Positions 1-7,223 of a stretch of DNA of 38,203 nt are shown here, piece after piece. Each line of letters opens with the position of its first letter. The first letter of the stretch is position 1. Source of the DNA: Phycisphaeraceae bacterium (GTDB taxonomy: Bacteria > Planctomycetota > Phycisphaerae > Phycisphaerales > Phycisphaeraceae). The notes under the pieces are model-generated. The model searched no databases, was not told the DNA's origin, and saw only the letters and a program-made list of their open reading frames with translations. Location of the stretch: the NCBI GenBank assembly GCA_002716625.1, contig PBAS01000008.1, positions 44,602-82,804 of the forward strand, in the 5' to 3' direction. A program made the translations under genes and the position numbers.

Positions 1-1196
1 ACCTGGCCCATCACCACGTCAATCGAACCAATGATGGCAGGCACATCAGCCAAAAGACAATCCCGGCAAAGCACGTTGGTAACCGACAGATTGCAGAATG
101 TCGCAGCACGCACCTTGCAACGATATGCCATCGGACCACCCTGGCTCTCTAGGAAAAACCCCAAAATGCCACGTGGATTTTCCGTTTCGACATATACCTC
201 ACCTGCATCGGGCTTGAAGTTCCGGGACAATTTAACCCGGTAATTAGCCTCTTCACTTGAGGTTGGAATCATCTTGATTGCCTGCCGAATAATCTTAACC
301 GATTGCTCAATCTCCAGCATTCGAACAATGTAACGGTCCCAGCAATCGCCCAGAACCCCCTTCTCACCACGACCTACACAAACATCAAATTCCAGTTCTG
401 GATAAAGGCTGTAAGGCTTATCACGACGCAGATCATAAGCAATGCCACTTCCGCGAATCACCGGCCCGGTCAATGCATAGGCTTTGCAGAGTTCGGGGCT
501 AATCACACCGATATTGGCCGTCCGCTTGATAAAGATATGGTTGTGGGACAATAGGTCATTGTATTCCTTGATTTTTGGCTCGAAGTAATCGAGAAACTCG
601 GTGATCTTTTCCAGATAACCTTCCGGCAGATCATAAGTGGATCCACCAATTGTGAAGTAGCTATATGTAAGCCGGGCACCGCAAACCATCTCGAACAAGT
701 CCAAGATATATTCGCGTTCACGAAAGGCGTAGAGGAACGGCGTAAAAGCGCCAATATCCAAGCCATAGGTCCCAAATGACACCAAGTGGGATGCAATACG
801 ATTCAGTTCGCCAATGATAATCCGGATAAATTCAGCCCGTCGCGGAAGTTCAATACCCGCCAGTTCCTCAACTGCCCTGCAATAGGCCCAGTTCTCATTC
901 ATCCCTGCCAGATAGTCCATACGGTCGGTGTAAGGGATAAACTGATTGTAAGGAACGCTCTCGCCGATCTTCTCCGCACAGCGGTGTAAATATCCAATAT
1001 GGGGTACGGCCTCGAGCACCATTTCACCATCTGTACGCAACACAACGCGCAAAACACCATGGGTTGACGGATGCTGTGGGCCCATATTGACCAGCATCTC
1101 TTCCGTTTGAACATCTTCCTGTTGGACAGTTGCCGGCACAGACTCGGGCCGCTGGATGATGTAGGCCTGATCAATCTGGGTGTCGGTTGTGGTCAT
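1..1196 (-). CDS. nuoD: NADH-quinone oxidoreductase subunit D, 3' end cut by window edge
   Basis: This is the 49-kDa-type peripheral-arm subunit of respiratory complex I. With NuoB and NuoC it forms the quinone-reduction site on the cytoplasmic side of the membrane. The reading frame is open from the ATG at 1196 to the window edge, 398 codons. Near residue 37 it shows the family motif NMGPQHPSTHGVLR, followed by PHIGYLHRCAEKIGE, TDRMDYLAGMNENW and, at the edge, GSIDVVMGQ. The last motif normally lies a few residues from the C-terminus, so almost the whole protein is present. The start has no clear Shine-Dalgarno. No nuoC lies upstream, so nuoD appears to begin its own transcript; any nuo genes downstream lie outside the window. 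Identification is very secure from motif order and length. Confidence 0.96.
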   Translation of the reverse strand, partial: MTTTDTQIDQAYIIQRPESVPATVQQEDVQTEEMLVNMGPQHPSTHGVLRVVLRTDGEMVLEAVPHIGYLHRCAEKIGESVPYNQFIPYTDRMDYLAGMNENWAYCRAVEELAGIELPRRAEFIRIIIGELNRIASHLVSFGTYGLDIGAFTPFLYAFREREYILDLFEMVCGARLTYSYFTIGGSTYDLPEGYLEKITEFLDYFEPKIKEYNDLLSHNHIFIKRTANIGVISPELCKAYALTGPVIRGSGIAYDLRRDKPYSLYPELEFDVCVGRGEKGVLGDCWDRYIVRMLEIEQSVKIIRQAIKMIPTSSEEANYRVKLSRNFKPDAGEVYVETENPRGILGFFLESQGGPMAYRCKVRAATFCNLSVTNVLCRDCLLADVPAIIGSIDVVMGQ

Positions 1197-2667
1197 GGAA
1201 ACGTATTTTAAGCATCCACCGTACCGAAGCAATGCTTAAAACAGCCTCAATATCGAATCCCTTGGAATCGATATTATGACACCAAGAAATTGCACCAGAA
1301 CCATCGGGGGATACCGGTTACCAAACCAAGAATACATGACGACATACCCGCATCCATCTAACAAGAAGGGGGCTTACCCTCCAAGCCTGATACGAAGTTG
1401 CAACTGGTGGATCGTGACATCTTTAGTTGAAACTTGGCATGCCAGTCCCCAATTTGTCACCTACAGCAACTGCGGCCCACTTTGTGGAGTCCGGACAAGA
1501 AACAAGCCCTTGCAGATCCAAAGATCACTTGCTTTGATGACCCGGTAACAGGGCTTGGGACATGGTTTGAACCATGGAATAGAGGACTACAACCAGTTTC
1601 AAACCCGCTCAGATAAACTCTCAACCACTGGCTGAACTTCCGCACCCTTTTTCAAGTGTTCATCTTTAATAAGTAAGTATAGGCCCAGAAATACTGCCGC
1701 ATAACCCCGACATATAGAACCCACCAAGACGGACATCTCCCAGCTTAGGGCAACCTACACACTCAGCTAACGTGTCACTGCCGGATCATTTGCTCCCTGC
1801 CACCACCGATCACCTTGGGGTTTTAAAGACCGGCCTAGAAATAGGTCTCGCCGTCTCATCAGACCGCCTCATGACGACGTAGCCCGGCAAGATATCCCCC
1901 GGTTTGCGGCGTGGTGCGGCATATCACTTTCTCATGGGTTTACGGACTGCGTAACCTCGAAGCCAACACCGTACGCAAATCCCGCGTCACTGTGGACCGC
2001 CGCCGGAGAATCTGGCTCATAATACCGTAATCAGACCGGCGTCCTGACCGTTTAACGTCCAATAATTCATTTCCCCGCAGTTATTTACCGCTAAAAAAAA
2101 AATGTGGCAAGTGTGTTCACCCCCGGACGATACAGGGTTGCAACGGAATAACAGGCACGGCCGGATTGCCGTAAAATATAGTCCCGAAAGGTAATGCTGG
2201 TGGTCGCTCCAAAGGCCGCATCGACAACCAATAGCCAGAATAAAACAATGGCCTAACCTAGCCAATATAAAAGATCCGTAGCAGATTGATTCAAAAAATG
2301 TATCAGGCAGCATCCCAAACTATTTCCAACTGTAAAGTCATAATAAACAGATATTTAACAACACAAAGTAATCTCTGGGCATATGCCAAGACCGTATCTA
2401 TTATTAAAAGGTAACAGGGGTCTTCATCACCAAGCCACCGTTCAGATTACCAGGTGTTCCATGGGTATTACTTGACGAATCATTCCACAATCCCAATAAT
2501 CGCCCGCCTTGATTTGGATTCACTGCGGCATTTTGATAGATTGTGGTCCGCGTTAAGACGAGTGACAGAATTTTGACGTTCAGGGCTACTGATTTTCAAT
2601 CGGACGCGAATTTGATCAGGGTGCTTTCAGTCACCGCTAGTTCAAGGATGGGCAAAGCGGAAGTGAT
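1197..2667. other. gene-poor stretch between nuoD and the porin leader
   Basis: About 1.5 kb without a convincing gene. The longest open frame (2017-2313, minus) is Cys/Trp-rich, has no ribosome site and matches nothing I recognise. I found no T-loop/acceptor pattern for a tRNA and no signature of SRP RNA, RNase P RNA or tmRNA. Visible structure is limited to a perfect inverted repeat at 1561-1576 and a short stem closed by a GAAA tetraloop near 1833-1848. The nuoD promoter should lie in the left part, but no clear -35/-10 pair stands out. The length is unusual beside the densely packed genes elsewhere and could hold an RNA gene or decayed coding sequence. Confidence 0.5.
1561..1576. repeat. 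perfect 7+2+7 inverted repeat
   Basis: CATGGTT and AACCATG are separated by TG, giving a 16-bp dyad. It lies 365 bp upstream of nuoD in a region without genes. It could be an operator for a dimeric regulator or simply a chance palindrome; there is no second copy in the window to support a regulon. Confidence 0.3.
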
Positions 2668-2730
2668 ATGAATCAAAACACTCAATTAGGAGTGACCGAC
2701 GGCGTCACGTTGACGCCGTTTCGATCTTGA
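2668..2730 (+). CDS. possible 20-residue leader peptide before the porin
   Basis: A 20-codon frame starts with ATG at 2668 after a plausible ribosome site (GGAAG, four bases before the ATG) and stops with TGA at 2728-2730. The first leader hairpin (2699-2719) lies inside it and the stop codon falls in the 5' arm of the second hairpin (2724-2746), as in attenuation leaders where ribosome position decides which stem forms. No run of a single amino-acid codon is present, which argues against classic amino-acid attenuation. It may equally be chance. Confidence 0.2.
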   Translation: MNQNTQLGVTDGVTLTPFRS

Positions 2731-2746
2731 CTGTGTGGGTCAAGAT
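2699..2746 (+). promoter_or_regulatory. two tandem perfect hairpins in the porin 5' leader
   Basis: Hairpin 1 pairs ACGGCGTCA (2699-2707) with TGACGCCGT (2711-2719) around a 3-base loop. Hairpin 2 pairs ATCTTGAC (2724-2731) with GTCAAGAT (2739-2746) around a 7-base loop. Both stems are perfect and only 4 bases apart, and they sit 90-135 bp before the porin start. Neither is followed by a long T run, so they look like a structured 5' untranslated region, a small RNA, or an attenuator rather than a simple terminator. The stems are directly visible; the role is inferred. Confidence 0.5.
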
Positions 2747-2833
2747 ACATCGCCTGCGGGCCAATCGGGTAAATGAACCCAAAGGTCACGCAAACGGCTT
2801 CTTGTTTACCGTATCTGAAAGGAGAGACGTTCC

Positions 2834-4162
2834 ATGAGAAGCAACTATATGATTGGCCTTTTGGTCGTGCTGGTGATCTCTGTCACCGGCGTATCGACTT
2901 GGGCAGAAGCGTTGACGGATGATTCCTCAGCGTTACGCTCAGAGGTCGCAGAACTCAGAGGTCGGCTAGCCGAGCTTGAAGCGCAGCAAAATGATGCGTG
3001 GCTCAGCCAGCGACGGGCAGAAGAATTCAAAGGAATGGTTCGCGAGGTGTTGCAAGACGCTGATATGCGTGCCAGCTTACTGGAAAGCCACATGACAGCG
3101 GGTCATAACGGAAGTGGTTTCTTCCTCTCCAGTGAGGATGGCAGCTTCCTGTTGAATCTGCGTGGTTATGTCCAGATGCGACATGTCAACAACTCCGTGG
3201 ATGACGGGGCTGGCATTGATGGCACTGAACGTGGCTTCGAATTTCCTCGGGCCAAGATCATTGCCTCGGGTCACATTGCTGACCCACGGCTGGGCTACCT
3301 GGTTTCACTGTCTGTGAACCCAGATACCAACAACGTCTCAGCCGATGAGCTATCAATTTCCTATGAATGGATGGACGGCGTCACCATCTCTGGCGGCGAA
3401 AGCAAAGCCCCGTTCATGCGTGAGGAAATGATTGAACCAACGCATCAACTCGCAGTGGATCGCTCTTATGTCAATGAGACTTTCACTGCTGGTATCGTGC
3501 AAGGCATTGGTGTGACTTGGGATGCCAGCGATGACATGCTGGTCCGCCTCTCACTCAATGATGGTGCAGGCTCTGGTGAAGATGGTGCTGCGGGATTCTC
3601 CGGTGATACCACTGATATTGCAATTACCGCAAGAGTGGACCTAAAACTGGCTGGCAGCTGGGATCAGTGGTCTGACTATAGCGCCTGGAGTGGCGAAGGT
3701 CAGGCATTGTTCGTTGGCGTGGGTGTGCATCACGAAGTCGGCGAGACCGGCGATGCAGCCGACAATGATAATGCCACTGGCTGGACAGTTGACGCCGCAC
3801 TAGAAAACAACGGCTGGAACTTATCCGCAGCAGTTACCGGGGTCAATACTGACCCCGAAGCAGCTGCTGATGCTGATACCTATGGTATTGTCGCCCAAGC
3901 CGGCTACAACTGCTCGAATAGCGGCATGGAGCCCTATGTACGTTGGGAACAAATCGACTTTGATGGCGCCGCAGACGACGTTGAGATTCTAACTGTCGGT
4001 GTCAATCGATACTTCAGCAACCACGCCGCCAAGCTTAGCGTAGATGTGGTTTGGACATCTGATGCGATCCCAGCAGCCGCTGAGGACATTGGCATCAGAG
4101 CAACCGGCGCAAATGACGACGACCAAGTCGTGATTCGCAGTCAGCTTCAGTTGATGTTCTAA
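2834..4162 (+). CDS. outer-membrane porin, phosphate-selective O/P-like
   Basis: A 442-residue exported protein that probably forms a beta-barrel diffusion channel in the outer membrane. Residues 1 to about 26 are a signal peptide (short basic start, hydrophobic core, cleavage near AEA). Residues 31-55 form a short heptad-rich coiled coil (LRSEVAELRGRLAELEAQQ), as in porins that trimerise or attach to the cell wall through an N-terminal helix. The rest is acidic, rich in Gly, Asp and aromatic residues in alternating strands, and ends in the aromatic residue typical of outer-membrane barrels (QLQLMF). The ATG follows a clear ribosome site (GGAGAG). It is a single-gene unit with a structured leader and its own terminator. 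Planctomycete O/P-type porins have this size and layout. The solute is unknown: the phosphate label is by family only. Confidence 0.75.
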   Translation: MRSNYMIGLLVVLVISVTGVSTWAEALTDDSSALRSEVAELRGRLAELEAQQNDAWLSQRRAEEFKGMVREVLQDADMRASLLESHMTAGHNGSGFFLSSEDGSFLLNLRGYVQMRHVNNSVDDGAGIDGTERGFEFPRAKIIASGHIADPRLGYLVSLSVNPDTNNVSADELSISYEWMDGVTISGGESKAPFMREEMIEPTHQLAVDRSYVNETFTAGIVQGIGVTWDASDDMLVRLSLNDGAGSGEDGAAGFSGDTTDIAITARVDLKLAGSWDQWSDYSAWSGEGQALFVGVGVHHEVGETGDAADNDNATGWTVDAALENNGWNLSAAVTGVNTDPEAAADADTYGIVAQAGYNCSNSGMEPYVRWEQIDFDGAADDVEILTVGVNRYFSNHAAKLSVDVVWTSDAIPAAAEDIGIRATGANDDDQVVIRSQLQLMF

Positions 4163-4215
4163 GATTTGAATTAAACCCCTTGTCACCACTTGGTGGCTGA
4201 GGGAGCAAAATTCAT

Positions 4216-4251
4216 AAGGCCGGTCCTCTTAAAGGACCGGCCTTTTTTTTT
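4216..4251 (+). terminator. rho-independent terminator of the porin gene
   Basis: A perfect 12-bp stem (4216-4227 with 4233-4244) around a 5-base loop is followed directly by nine T residues at 4243-4251. It lies 53 bp after the porin stop. Read on the opposite strand the hairpin lacks a good T run, so it terminates mainly the plus-strand transcript. Confidence 0.93.
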
Positions 4252-4275
4252 AGTCAGTTTTTCTGTAAACGTGGG

Positions 4276-5268
4276 TTAGGAATCAATCGTTTGCCCGATG
4301 GCATCAATGACTGCTTCATGCAGCGAACCATTGGACGCCACAACACCCTCATTTGATTCCAGGCGTCGTCCCTTGGAAAAGTCCAGTGATCGGCCACGGA
4401 TGTCTGTTACACAGCCTCCTGCCTCAACAACGACCAACGCACCGGCAGCATGGTCCCAAATACATTCCCGATAATCCGCCCGGGTTGGTAACCTCATATA
4501 TATCTGAGAATCACCGTGAGCCACTGAAGCATATTTTGCCTGGCTATCCATTCGTATAGGCTGCCTGGTGATGCCCAGGATCTCGGCGATCTGTGCCGCC
4601 GTGCCATGACTCGAATGTGCCGATTCAACCGATTCGCAAAATCTGGCTTCACTGGGACCACCCAATGAACTGACTGCAACGGTTCGATCCTGCCCCAAAC
4701 CGCCTAAAGGCATCAGTTTGGTCCCCTGGCCCTTGACTGCAACCATCAATGCACCTTCTGGCATTCCACCCAGACTGAGATTGGGACACCCCAGTACACC
4801 AAGCACAACCTCATTGTCTTCAAGAAGTGCTAACGCGACAGCGTATTGCTCTTGACGCAGAAAACCTTTGGTACCGTCGATTGGGTCCAAGGTCCAATAG
4901 CGAGAACCATGTGCTTCACTCTTGGCGCCACGATCGATCAGGTCCAAAACCTCCGTCTCCATTAGATCTGTACGATTCAGTCCTGCACCGGCATGCTCAA
5001 CCACAGCCAGGCGGACTGCATCCTGTCCATCTTGGCGAAGAACATCTGCCTGCTCTTCACCAATAATGGCGTCATGAGGCAAAGCGGCGCCGAGAATCCC
5101 GCAGACAACTGCTTGCGATGCAAAATCCGCAACGGTTACAGGGCTACGATCCTTTTTCTCGATTGTCTGGGCATCAATCAAGTGGCCCTGAACATCCGTG
5201 CATACCCTGGCGGCGGCACGAACCGCGTCGATTGCAACTTGACGTTCCTTGGACCAATGTACATTCAT
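4276..5268 (-). CDS. cysQ: 3'(2'),5'-bisphosphate nucleotidase, CysQ/HAL2-like
   Basis: A 330-residue member of the inositol-monophosphatase superfamily. These Mg-dependent, lithium-sensitive enzymes remove a phosphate from 3'-phosphoadenosine 5'-phosphate, left over from sulfate assimilation, or from inositol phosphates. The metal-binding residues are in place: K-x-D-x-SPVTVAD at 39-48, GEE at 70-72, DPIDGTKGF at 128-136, and WDHAAGALVVVEAGG near 270. The SPVTVAD form and the length of 330 favour the HAL2/CysQ branch over plain inositol monophosphatase, which is nearer 260-270. It begins 15 bp after dnaB and is probably co-transcribed with it; no functional link to replication is obvious. 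The gene symbol is a family-level assignment. Confidence 0.8.
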   Translation of the reverse strand: MNVHWSKERQVAIDAVRAAARVCTDVQGHLIDAQTIEKKDRSPVTVADFASQAVVCGILGAALPHDAIIGEEQADVLRQDGQDAVRLAVVEHAGAGLNRTDLMETEVLDLIDRGAKSEAHGSRYWTLDPIDGTKGFLRQEQYAVALALLEDNEVVLGVLGCPNLSLGGMPEGALMVAVKGQGTKLMPLGGLGQDRTVAVSSLGGPSEARFCESVESAHSSHGTAAQIAEILGITRQPIRMDSQAKYASVAHGDSQIYMRLPTRADYRECIWDHAAGALVVVEAGGCVTDIRGRSLDFSKGRRLESNEGVVASNGSLHEAVIDAIGQTIDS

Positions 5269-5283
5269 GATTTCGCCTAAAGC

Positions 5284-6723
5284 CTAAAACGGTGCATCAC
5301 TGCTTCCCAACCGCGTAAGATTATTGAATCGTGTCGTATCGGCATTAAACTGAAGCCCGACCGTCCCGGTCGGACCATTACGTTGTTTGGTTAAGATCAG
5401 TTCGGCCACACCCATCTTGTCTGCATTATCATCCGCCCATTCAGGATCCGTATGGTAATATTCTTCACGATGCAGCATCATCACCACGTCGGCATCCTGT
5501 TCAATTGAACCCGACTCGCGTAGATCACTCATACGAGGCCGGTGATCTTCTCGCCCCTCAGGTGATCGATTCAACTGACTCAAACAAATGATCGGTACGT
5601 TAAGTTCTCGTGCCAATGATTTAATGCCGCGAGAAATCACAGAAACCTCTTGCTGCCTTGATTCACTTCCCGGCGCGCTCATCAGTTGCATATAGTCTAC
5701 AAAAACAGCCTTGACCTGATGTTGCGACACCATGCGCCTCGCTTTGGCCCGTAGAACCATGAGCGACAGCCCAGGTGTGTCATCAATGTAAAGTGGTGAT
5801 TCACGAACTTGATCCATGGTTGTGTGCAATAACTCAAATTCGTTGCTATCTAGCATGTTTCGCCGTAGTTTCTGAGAGTCAACACCACTTCGGGAGCAAA
5901 GCAATCGCTGAGCAAGTTGCTGCTTGCTCATCTCCAAACTATAGAATGCAACCGGTTGTCTCATGGTCACACTGATATGCTCAGCTAAATTGAGTGCAAA
6001 TGCCGTCTTTCCCATGCTCGGCCGACCGGCAACAATAATCATCTCGCTTTTCTGGAGTCCACTGGTTAACTCGTTAAGCTGCGCGAATCCCGTATCCAAA
6101 CCAGTTAGATATTCTCCCTCTCGAGCTTCCAGTTGCGCGTATAGTTCCTGCAGCAACTCATCGAGCTTGGCAGCATCCTGAGCACTTTGTGCTTCACGCA
6201 ACATAAAGATCGCCTTCTCGGATGCGTCCAGAACTTCGTCTGCCGTGTCAGCACTTGTATGCGCGTCATGGAGAATTTGCCCCGCCACTTCAATTAGATG
6301 TCGGACAAGTGATTTATCACGAACAATCTTTGCATAATATTGGGCACCCGCAGCGTGGGGTACTGATTCAACGATCTCAATTAAATAGGACAACCCGCCC
6401 GCCTGCTCTAACACCCCACGATCGGTAAGCCACTGCTTGATCTGCACCATATCGACCGATTGATTCTGGTCATATAAATCGACCAAAGCTTGATACAGTG
6501 CCTGGTGCTTCCCTACAGAAAAGTCGCTGGCGCCATTGATCACCTGCAACACATCGCCTATGACTTGCTGATCAAGGATCATCGACCCAAGCAGCGCCAT
6601 TTCCGCCTCAACCGCTGCCGGCGGAAGCTTTTCAAATAGCTTCGGCAGATCAATCCGCTGAGTCGCAAAACCAGGACGTGCTTCTATTGAGGTTGCCACA
6701 GGGTCTATTGTCGCCAAATGCAT
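5284..6723 (-). CDS. dnaB: replicative DNA helicase DnaB
   Basis: The hexameric ring helicase that unwinds the chromosome ahead of the replication fork. The protein has 479 residues. An N-terminal helical domain (about 30-135, with PAAVEAEMALLGSMILD) precedes the RecA-like motor. Walker A is GRPSMGKTAF with its Lys near 239, Walker B is AVFVDYMQLM near 343, followed by ICLSQLNR and the C-terminal signature KQRNGPTGTV. All motifs are intact and there is no intein. ATG at 6723 is taken as the start; a GTG lies immediately before it and no strong ribosome site separates the two. It heads a two-gene unit with the bisphosphate nucleotidase. Confidence 0.96.
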   Translation of the reverse strand: MHLATIDPVATSIEARPGFATQRIDLPKLFEKLPPAAVEAEMALLGSMILDQQVIGDVLQVINGASDFSVGKHQALYQALVDLYDQNQSVDMVQIKQWLTDRGVLEQAGGLSYLIEIVESVPHAAGAQYYAKIVRDKSLVRHLIEVAGQILHDAHTSADTADEVLDASEKAIFMLREAQSAQDAAKLDELLQELYAQLEAREGEYLTGLDTGFAQLNELTSGLQKSEMIIVAGRPSMGKTAFALNLAEHISVTMRQPVAFYSLEMSKQQLAQRLLCSRSGVDSQKLRRNMLDSNEFELLHTTMDQVRESPLYIDDTPGLSLMVLRAKARRMVSQHQVKAVFVDYMQLMSAPGSESRQQEVSVISRGIKSLARELNVPIICLSQLNRSPEGREDHRPRMSDLRESGSIEQDADVVMMLHREEYYHTDPEWADDNADKMGVAELILTKQRNGPTGTVGLQFNADTTRFNNLTRLGSSDAPF

Positions 6724-6878
6724 CACTTTGCCAATCTATAACGACTGCGGCCAGTCCAGGTGGAAAACGTGTCGATAACTACAGCCTCACCCGTAGTAAT
6801 CACTTGCAGGCACCATATGTTGTAAATAGGATGCCGACCACTACCGTTTTTAAATTCGAAACGAACCAAACGCCTGCA

Positions 6879-7211
6879 ATGTTAAAGCTACTTGCATGCT
6901 GTATCCTCGGCCTACCTCTTTTCGTGACCCCGCCACGGGAAAATGTATGCCAGTGCCTAGCGGGGTGTTGCCACCAATGGCGGAGAGTAGTCGCCTGGCT
7001 GTCCTTGGCCGCCCCTTTGGGCCAGATCATGGCAACCGGTGTTGCCCAGCCTCGGTTCGGGCAGGAAACTGCTTTGGACCCCTCCAATGCGACGATATTG
7101 CTAATCGGTGGTCGCGTCGTTTCAAACTACAATATAGATATCAACAGTCATGATGAAAATTCGGGCCGGGACGATGCAACGGGTTACACAGGTTTGATGT
7201 TTACTTTCTAG
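6879..7211 (+). CDS. doubtful small exported or membrane protein upstream of leuS
   Basis: A 110-residue frame ending 12 bp before leuS, with no recognised family. It has two hydrophobic stretches (LLACCILGLPLFVT at the N-terminus and VVAWLSLAAPLGQIMATG near residue 40) with a Cys cluster between them. The acidic, Asn-rich tail ends in GYTGLMFTF, which resembles the aromatic end of an outer-membrane strand. The frame stays open further upstream, and another ATG at 6831 would add 16 residues. No start has a good ribosome site. Its place just upstream of leuS and its plausible composition are the only support. An overlapping minus-strand frame looks less protein-like. Confidence 0.33.
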   Translation: MLKLLACCILGLPLFVTPPRENVCQCLAGCCHQWRRVVAWLSLAAPLGQIMATGVAQPRFGQETALDPSNATILLIGGRVVSNYNIDINSHDENSGRDDATGYTGLMFTF

Positions 7212-7223
7212 TCAAAATTAATC

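Noticed and set aside
2017..2313. 98-codon minus-strand frame in the gene-poor region
   Set aside because: No ribosome site, Cys/Trp-rich composition, no recognisable domain; kept only as part of the gap description.
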